This document shows, piece by piece, positions 1-4,097 of a stretch of DNA of 5,582 bases; the stretch's first letter is position 1; each line of letters opens with the position of its first letter. The stretch lies in the NCBI GenBank assembly GCA_900757385.1, contig CAAENO010000015.1:1-5582 (forward strand). Reading direction: 5' to 3'. A program made the position numbers and the translations under genes. Under the pieces are notes generated by a model, which was not told the origin of the DNA, made no database searches, and saw only the letters and a list, made by a program, of their open reading frames with translations. Source of the DNA: an uncultured Collinsella sp. GTDB lineage: Bacteria > Actinomycetota > Coriobacteriia > Coriobacteriales > Coriobacteriaceae.

Positions 1-86
1 AATGCCGCATGCCCGAGGACGCGTTGGAAAGCAACCTCATTCCTGCCCGAACAGGTCAGTCTACCTGCGCATTTACAAATTCGTAA
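1..86. other. Window edge, no supportable gene
   Basis: I see no gene I can defend here. One frame on the + strand is open from the window edge to a TAA at 82-84 and could be the last 27 codons of an upstream gene, but it shows no recognisable motif. The other two frames run into the promoter region before stopping. The minus strand offers only very short ORFs without a good ribosome binding site. A weak hairpin (CCTG/CAGG around 43-56) lacks a T-tract. Confidence 0.4.
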
Positions 87-135
87 ACTTTTTTCAAAAA
101 AGTGCTTGCACAGTTCTCGAATCATAGGTTATTAT
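87..135 (+). promoter_or_regulatory. Promoter of tRNA-Leu with T6-C-A6 upstream palindrome
   Basis: A sigma-70-type promoter is proposed from a -35 TTGCAC at 106-111, an 18-base spacer and a -10 TATTAT at 130-135, giving a start near 142 and a leader of about 50 bases before the tRNA. Directly upstream, 87-103 is a perfect inverted repeat (ACTTTTTT, C, AAAAAAGT), placed where an A/T-rich UP element would contact the RNA polymerase alpha subunit. Almost the same block precedes the second tRNA unit (3560-3582), which strengthens both calls. The hexamers are read by eye and the start site is inferred. Confidence 0.7.
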
Positions 136-192
136 CTTCCTCGTTGAACGCGCGGGTCCAACAAAACGAACTGCGAATCAACAACATAGCAT

Positions 193-282
193 GTCGGAGT
201 GGCGGAATTGGCAGACGCGCTAGCTTGAGGTGCTAGTGACCGCTTTTTGGTCATGCGGGTTCAAGTCCCGCCTCCGACACCA
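193..282 (+). tRNA. tRNA-Leu (anticodon GAG)
   Basis: This is a class II tRNA that reads CUC and CUU leucine codons. The acceptor stem GTCGGAG (193-199) pairs with CTCCGAC (272-278), followed by A73 and an encoded CCA (280-282). The anticodon stem is 220-224 with 232-236, and the loop TTGAGGT places anticodon GAG at 227-229. A long variable arm (TGACC 237-241 with GGTCA 249-253) is diagnostic of Leu/Ser/Tyr-type tRNAs. The T arm is GCGGG 255-259 with CCCGC 267-271 around TTCAAGT. The encoded CCA means no tailing is needed after 3' processing. Confidence 0.97.
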
Positions 283-293
283 TCGCATTTGAG

Positions 294-315
294 AAGCCTC
301 TTCGGAGGCTTTTTT
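294..315 (+). terminator. Intrinsic terminator after tRNA-Leu, UUCG loop
   Basis: A perfect 7-bp stem AAGCCTC/GAGGCTT (294-300 with 305-311) closes a TTCG tetraloop with a C-G pair, and a run of six T (310-315) follows. It lies 11 bases after the tRNA CCA end, as expected for a single-gene tRNA unit. It also lies only 26 bases before the start codon of the phosphatase gene, so any transcript entering that gene from the tRNA promoter must read through it. Confidence 0.9.
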
Positions 316-328
316 GTTACCGATAGAC

Positions 329-335
329 GGTGAGG
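329..335 (+). promoter_or_regulatory. Ribosome binding site that fixes the phosphatase start
   Basis: GGTGAGG at 329-335 resembles the Shine-Dalgarno core (GAGG, 6 bases before ATG at 342; GGTGA also matches the anti-SD). An in-frame GTG at 330 would add four residues, but it lies inside this site and has no binding site of its own, with only the terminator T-tract upstream. The ATG at 342 is therefore the better start. Confidence 0.65.
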
Positions 336-341
336 TCCACG

Positions 342-2687
342 ATGGAAACGCTTGAGCGCAACGAGTGGGCAGACGTTGCCCAACTGGTCGAGATCACGAG
401 CGATGCTGTCATCATTTGTGAGCTCGACGGAACCATCCTGCATGTGAATAATCGTTTGCTCGATCTGATGTGCGAGGAGCGCGCTGACGTCATCAACGGT
501 GATGTCAAGGACGTTCTGTACTCGTCTGCCTTTGAGCGCGCGACCGAACATCGTCTGCCGTTTGAGACCGATGGCTGCGAGAGCGAGCTGATGCTCAAGC
601 TGAGCGACGGGTCCTTTATTCCCGTCTTGGTTCGCGCAGGTTCCGTTACGCCTCCGCGTATCTTTGGACGCCGCGCGCCGCGCGTCCTGGTGGCGCTTCA
701 CAGCATCGAAGAGCAGTATTCCCACGATCGTCAGCTCAAACGTGCGCTATCGGAGCTTAGGGTGGCGAATAAACGCCTTTCGGGTACCCTTTCGGTCATT
801 ATGAGTACCGTGGGCTCCGATGAGCTCCCCAGCTTGCTCGATACCGTTTTGAATCAGCTCGTCGGAACGCTCGATGCCTCTGGAGCTGCGATTTATTTTT
901 CTGAGAGCGGCGGTTTTAAGCTCCGCGGTGTTTCCAAGGAGCTGCATGATAGCTACCTTCCCGAATTTATGCCGTACGGCGCGGGCATTCCGACCTACGT
1001 GCTTCGTGAGTCGCGTGCCTGTCGTCTGTCGATCCAGCAGGACCTTGAGGGCGACCGGGTTGCTTCGGGTATGTTCATTGATTTGGACAATCGTTCCAAA
1101 CACTTGCTGCGCGTGCAGGATATGCCTCCGTATCGCAGTGAGATCTGTCTTCCCGTGTTTTACGGCATGCAGGTGCTCGGTGTGTTGGAGGTCGGTTGGA
1201 AACGTCCACAGGCGCCACTTGCCTATGACCTTAACGTGCTCGAGGTCATCTGCGATTACCTGTCTATTCAGATGGTCGGCATGGCGTCGAGCTTACGTTC
1301 GCGCCGCACGGCAGAGCTTGGTCGTTCGCTCAACGTGCTGCGCGATGAGCTTTTTACCTATCTTGATGATCCCGTCGTCGCTTCGCGCGCGGTATCGTCG
1401 GAAATTTGCGCCGTGCTCAACTGTCATTTTTGCCCCGTGGAGTATGATGCGGGCCTCGAAACCTATGTCATCGATTTTGAGGGCGGCAGTCGCGTAGCGT
1501 TGCCGGGCGATCCGGAGTCGCTCTTCTTTTCTGTCACGACGCCGGCAGCGTGCCTGGGATCAGCTTCCGATGGGTTCGAGACGTCGGTGCTGGGCGGGAC
1601 GAGCGCTGACGATCTCAAGCACGTGCGCCTAACGCGCGTGGATGAATCCACGCCTATGGGTGCATGGCTGAGAGCCCACGGCCTGCCGTGTCAGGGACTG
1701 TATGTCGACTCCGGTATCGAGGCGGGGCGCTATCGCTCGGAGGCGGATGACAAGCGAAACAACGATGCGATCGTTCACGCTGATGTCGCAAAGGGGCCGA
1801 CAACGCGCGCCTTGCTGCTCCGTGATGGCAGCCAGGAACCAATCGACGACCTTGAATACGACTACATGGTGCACTTGGCCCATGACTTTGAACTGATCTA
1901 TGAAGGCGAATCTCAAAAGCGTGAGGAGCGCCATATCGCTCAGACCCTCCAGATTGGCATGAGAAATTCACTGGGGGATGTTCCGGGAATCGCCGCCGAT
2001 TCGGTGTACCTGTCGGCCACGAACTCGGCGTTGGTCGGCGGCGATTTCTATACGCTCATCCGTCTTCCCGACGATTGCGCCGTCATGATTCTGGGCGATG
2101 TGTCTGGCAAAGGCATTGAGGCTGCATCGATGTCCGCACTCGTCAAGACGGCCCTGACGGCATATGCCTGGGAGGGCGCTGGACCGGCCCGCATGGCACG
2201 CTCTCTTAACAGCATGCTTATGGGCTTTTCGAGGGTCGAGACGTTCGTGACGGCCTTTATCGCCAAGATTGACCTTAAAGCCGGACGCGCAACGTATTGT
2301 TCGGCGGGCCATCCTCCGACCATGGTCATCAGGCCAGAGTCGATGCCGCTGGGTGGCGGCGAGGCTCGTGGGGGAGAGGTCGAGCTGCTTGGATGCCAAT
2401 CGGGGGTAATCGGTGCCTTTGAGAGCATGGTGTACGAGACAGGCGTGTTTACGTTCGCTCCTGGTGACATGCTATTTATGTACACCGACGGAACAATCGA
2501 AGCGCGTGACCGCTCGGGTGCTTTCTTTGGCGAGCAGCGCCTTCGCGACCTTCTGCTCTCTGTCTCGGGTGAGGGCGTGTCGGGCATTTGCGGCAAGGTC
2601 TTGGGCGAGCTTGACCGATTTACCGAATCGGCGCTGGACGATGACATTGCATTGGTGTCCCTTGAGTTTTTACGGGGTCGTTCATAG
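342..2687 (+). CDS. PAS-GAF sensor protein phosphatase, SpoIIE/RsbU (PP2C) family
   Basis: The 781-residue product should be a cytoplasmic serine/threonine phosphatase that dephosphorylates a STAS-domain partner in a partner-switching pathway. From the N-terminus there is a PAS domain (about 12-120), a helical linker (125-150), a GAF domain (about 155-315), a poorly conserved stretch that may be a second, degenerate GAF (about 330-520), and a helix leading to AQTLQ, typical of the linker before such phosphatases. The PP2C domain spans about 550-775. Its metal-binding aspartates are visible as GGDFY (D568), GDVSGKG (D586), MYTDG (D716) and the DDD run (766-768), and AGHPP is also present. No membrane segment or signal peptide is seen, so the signal is probably internal, but its ligand is unknown. 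The STAS-kinase gene 78 bases downstream is the likely substrate. The family assignment is firm and the partner is inferred from position. The start at ATG 342 is preferred over GTG 330. Confidence 0.93.
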   Translation: METLERNEWADVAQLVEITSDAVIICELDGTILHVNNRLLDLMCEERADVINGDVKDVLYSSAFERATEHRLPFETDGCESELMLKLSDGSFIPVLVRAGSVTPPRIFGRRAPRVLVALHSIEEQYSHDRQLKRALSELRVANKRLSGTLSVIMSTVGSDELPSLLDTVLNQLVGTLDASGAAIYFSESGGFKLRGVSKELHDSYLPEFMPYGAGIPTYVLRESRACRLSIQQDLEGDRVASGMFIDLDNRSKHLLRVQDMPPYRSEICLPVFYGMQVLGVLEVGWKRPQAPLAYDLNVLEVICDYLSIQMVGMASSLRSRRTAELGRSLNVLRDELFTYLDDPVVASRAVSSEICAVLNCHFCPVEYDAGLETYVIDFEGGSRVALPGDPESLFFSVTTPAACLGSASDGFETSVLGGTSADDLKHVRLTRVDESTPMGAWLRAHGLPCQGLYVDSGIEAGRYRSEADDKRNNDAIVHADVAKGPTTRALLLRDGSQEPIDDLEYDYMVHLAHDFELIYEGESQKREERHIAQTLQIGMRNSLGDVPGIAADSVYLSATNSALVGGDFYTLIRLPDDCAVMILGDVSGKGIEAASMSALVKTALTAYAWEGAGPARMARSLNSMLMGFSRVETFVTAFIAKIDLKAGRATYCSAGHPPTMVIRPESMPLGGGEARGGEVELLGCQSGVIGAFESMVYETGVFTFAPGDMLFMYTDGTIEARDRSGAFFGEQRLRDLLLSVSGEGVSGICGKVLGELDRFTESALDDDIALVSLEFLRGRS

Positions 2688-2765
2688 ACGACGCTGGGCG
2701 GGCTGAATCCGTACGGTTGGGGAAACGAATGCATCGAGTGGGCTTTTTTGGGGAACCATGGTCGT

Positions 2766-3512
2766 ATGAATGAGTGGAATGACATAGCGGTTTTGACGCC
2801 ACCAGGCGATATCGACATCGCCACGGTGCCTGCGCTGCGTCGGCGGTTGGATGCTTTGATTGGCCGCGGCGTGCGTCGTGTCGTCATCAACTGTCAGGCT
2901 GTTAGCTTTATCGATTCGACGGGCTTGGCATTCCTGCTTACGCGCGCTCGTGAGCTCATGAGGCGAGAAGGCCTGCTTTCGCTCGTCAATGCATCGGGTG
3001 AAGTTGTTCGCTTTTTGGAGATTGCTCGTCTTGTCGATATCCTTCATGTCGCGGGGCCGGCACGGGAGTCTATTCCCGCCATTCCGGTGGGGGAGCTGCC
3101 TCGCTGGAGTAAGAGCGTCGAGGTCCGTCAGGGTATCGAGAATCTTCCATACTACCGACATCGCATCGCCGAACTCCTTGAATCGCTTCCGTTGCGCCGC
3201 GACGAGCGCTACGATGTCGCATTGGCGTCGGGGGAGGCGCTGGGTAATGCCTATGACCATGCGGGCGGTATCGGGTGCGTCCTGACGGTTCAGGCCTATG
3301 GCGATCGCGTTGTGGTTGAGGTGCTTGATCGAGGTGCCGGCTATTCTATCGATGAAACGAGCGAACCGGTCGCATCTGAGGAGCGCGGCCGTGGTATCAA
3401 GCTTATGCGTATGCTCGTCGATAACGTGGAGGTTGCTCATCGTACGGACGGCGCCGGCACGCGCGTGCAGATGGTGAAGCTGTTTAGCGGAGCGCTGGAA
3501 TCGTGTGCCTAG
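2766..3512 (+). CDS. STAS (anti-anti-sigma) domain fused to RsbW/SpoIIAB-type HATPase kinase
   Basis: The 248-residue product combines two partner-switching roles that are usually on separate proteins. Residues about 6-97 form a STAS domain with the motif FIDSTGL, in which S51 (or T52) is the expected phosphorylation site. After a linker (about 98-125) comes a GHKL ATPase domain: N-box ASGEALGNAYDH (E157, N161), G1 box DRGAG (188-192), glycine-rich ERGRG (206-210) and GAGTR near the end. This matches anti-sigma serine kinases of the RsbW/SpoIIAB type. The upstream PP2C phosphatase is the probable reversing enzyme. No sigma factor is adjacent, so the target is unknown. The start is uncertain: ATG 2766 fits the beginning of the STAS fold and has GGGGA at 2750-2754 as a rather distant ribosome site; TTG 2748 would add six residues. 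A three-codon ORF (2758-2769) overlaps the chosen start as ATGA. The gene is probably cotranscribed with the phosphatase. Confidence 0.9.
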   Translation: MNEWNDIAVLTPPGDIDIATVPALRRRLDALIGRGVRRVVINCQAVSFIDSTGLAFLLTRARELMRREGLLSLVNASGEVVRFLEIARLVDILHVAGPARESIPAIPVGELPRWSKSVEVRQGIENLPYYRHRIAELLESLPLRRDERYDVALASGEALGNAYDHAGGIGCVLTVQAYGDRVVVEVLDRGAGYSIDETSEPVASEERGRGIKLMRMLVDNVEVAHRTDGAGTRVQMVKLFSGALESCA

Positions 3513-3559
3513 CCAATCGCTTTAGCGCGTTTAGCTACTAAGAACATGCGGCAGACAAG

Positions 3560-3605
3560 TTTTTTGAAAAAAGTACTTGCGTCTTTTGGACAACTCGCGT
3601 AAATT
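3560..3605 (+). promoter_or_regulatory. Promoter of the Gly-Cys-Gly tRNA cluster with T6-G-A6 palindrome
   Basis: The -35 is TTGCGT at 3577-3582, then a 17-base spacer and a -10 TAAATT at 3600-3605, so transcription should begin near 3612, about six bases before the first tRNA. Upstream, T6-G-A6 at 3560-3572 and the following GT-A-CTTGC repeat the block seen before tRNA-Leu. Outer arms CAAGT (3556-3560) and ACTTG (3575-3579) add a second inverted repeat. The 47 bases between the STAS-kinase stop and this element contain no convincing terminator. Confidence 0.7.
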
Positions 3606-3617
3606 AATAACCCGCAA

Positions 3618-3693
3618 GCGGACATGGCTCAGTTGGTAGAGCACAACCTTGCCAAGGTTGGGGTCGCGGGTTCGAGCCCCGTTGTCCGCTCCA
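3618..3693 (+). tRNA. tRNA-Gly (anticodon GCC), copy 1
   Basis: This tRNA reads GGC and GGU. Acceptor GCGGACA (3618-3624) pairs with TGTCCGC (3683-3689), then T73 and encoded CCA (3691-3693). The anticodon stem CAACC/GGTTG encloses TTGCCAA with GCC at 3651-3653. The T arm is GCGGG/CCCGT around TTCGAGC, with one G-T wobble. All 76 bases are identical to the copy at 3844-3919. Confidence 0.97.
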
Positions 3694-3703
3694 TTGCATT
3701 TCC

Positions 3704-3726
3704 GGACCGTTTAGGCGGTCCTTTTT
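3704..3726 (+). terminator. Terminator-like hairpin between tRNA-Gly and tRNA-Cys
   Basis: A 6-bp stem GGACCG/CGGTCC (3704-3709 with 3716-3721) with loop TTTAGG is followed by five T (3722-3726). It has the form of an intrinsic terminator, yet tRNA-Cys begins at 3728, one base after the T-tract, and I find no promoter for it. The hairpin may be a partial terminator, or may mainly protect or mark the 3' end of tRNA-Gly after cleavage. Confidence 0.75.
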
Positions 3727-3727
3727 C

Positions 3728-3801
3728 GGCGAAGTGGCCAAGTGGTAAGGCAGAGGCCTGCAAAGCCTTTACCCCCGGTTCGAATCCGGGCTTCGCCTCC
3801 A
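3728..3801 (+). tRNA. tRNA-Cys (anticodon GCA)
   Basis: This 74-base tRNA reads UGC and UGU. Acceptor GGCGAAG (3728-3734) pairs with CTTCGCC (3791-3797). U73 (3798), a cysteine identity base, precedes an encoded CCA (3799-3801). The D arm GCC/GGC, the anticodon loop CTGCAAA with GCA at 3760-3762, and the T arm CCCGG/CCGGG around TTCGAAT are all well formed. It lies between two identical tRNA-Gly genes and starts one base after a T-tract. Confidence 0.97.
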
Positions 3802-3810
3802 GGCAACATC

Positions 3811-3837
3811 CGGGCGCTCCGGCGCCCGTTTTGTTTT
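3811..3837 (+). terminator. Intrinsic terminator after tRNA-Cys, UCCG loop
   Basis: A perfect 7-bp GC-rich stem CGGGCGC/GCGCCCG (3811-3817 with 3822-3828) closes a TCCG tetraloop, then TTTTGTTTT. It should be a strong terminator, but the next tRNA starts at 3844, only a few bases on, without a recognisable -35/-10 pair (an AT-rich TTTACATAT lies at 3835-3843, too close to the gene to serve it). Confidence 0.85.
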
Positions 3838-3843
3838 ACATAT

Positions 3844-3919
3844 GCGGACATGGCTCAGTTGGTAGAGCACAACCTTGCCAAGGTTGGGGTCGCGGGTTCG
3901 AGCCCCGTTGTCCGCTCCA
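3844..3919 (+). tRNA. tRNA-Gly (anticodon GCC), copy 2
   Basis: This copy is identical over all 76 bases to copy 1: acceptor GCGGACA (3844-3850), anticodon GCC at 3877-3879, encoded CCA at 3917-3919. The flanks differ completely from those of copy 1, so the duplication is limited to the gene itself. Its expression would need readthrough of two hairpins or an undetected promoter. Confidence 0.97.
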
Positions 3920-3927
3920 AACGCAAC

Positions 3928-3957
3928 AGCCCGACTACTACGGTAGCCGGGCTTTTT
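3928..3957 (+). terminator. Intrinsic terminator at the end of the tRNA cluster, UACG loop
   Basis: An 11-position stem (3928-3938 with 3943-3953) has ten pairs and one A-C mismatch at its seventh position. It closes a TACG tetraloop with a C-G pair and runs into five T (3953-3957). This is the longest stem of the cluster and fits a final terminator before the alpha-glucosidase unit. Confidence 0.9.
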
Positions 3958-4023
3958 CGTACCCATCGCTTGGGCTCGAACCCGAGAGGGAGCGAGCGTT
4001 TTGGGGCGTGGCTGTGGCGTTGT

Positions 4024-4054
4024 TTGCCGCGAATGTCCGCTTTGGGCGTATCAT
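4024..4054 (+). promoter_or_regulatory. Possible promoter of the alpha-glucosidase gene
   Basis: The best candidate is -35 TTGCCG (4024-4029), a 19-base spacer and -10 TATCAT (4049-4054, five of six consensus bases), giving a start near 4061 and a leader of about 37 bases. The spacer is longer than ideal and the call is tentative. The rest of the 140-base gap (3958-4097) shows no gene. Confidence 0.35.
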
Positions 4055-4063
4055 CGTGGGCAT

Positions 4064-4084
4064 CTCGCAAAACCTCGTTGCAAG
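4064..4084 (+). promoter_or_regulatory. Possible repressor operator before the alpha-glucosidase
   Basis: CTCGCAA (4064-4070) and TTGCAAG (4078-4084) form a 7-base inverted repeat with one mismatched position and a 7-base centre. It lies just after the predicted transcription start and touches the ribosome site, where a repressor would block expression. LacI-family regulators often control such genes and often bind GCAA/TTGC half-sites, but no regulator is in the window. Confidence 0.25.
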
Positions 4085-4097
4085 GGAGACTCATCCC

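Larger units (their letters stand above)
3618..3919 (+). repeat. Direct repeat of tRNA-Gly flanking tRNA-Cys
   Basis: The two 76-base tRNA-Gly genes form a perfect direct repeat with a period of 226 bases, and tRNA-Cys lies in the interval. This reads as gene duplication or conversion, not as mobile-element ends, since no integrase or other repeat is present. Confidence 0.85.

Noticed and set aside
330..332. GTG as start of the phosphatase
   Set aside because: It lies inside the GGTGAGG ribosome site of the ATG at 342 and has no site of its own.
2688..2765. Terminator or promoter between phosphatase and STAS-kinase genes
   Set aside because: The T6 at 2744-2749 has no stem before it, the CCGTACGG palindrome (2709-2716) has no T-tract, and no -35/-10 pair is seen; cotranscription is simpler.
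2048..2890. 280-codon minus-strand frame under the phosphatase and the STAS-kinase gene
   Set aside because: It overlaps conserved PP2C coding sequence, has low-complexity Ser/Pro/Arg-rich composition and no recognisable motif, as expected of a shadow of GC-biased codons.
3618..4041. tRNA-Gly as an attachment site of an integrated element
   Set aside because: Besides the full gene copies I find only an 8-base match to the tRNA 3' end (4034-4041) and an inverted T-arm fragment; there is no integrase or foreign-looking gene.
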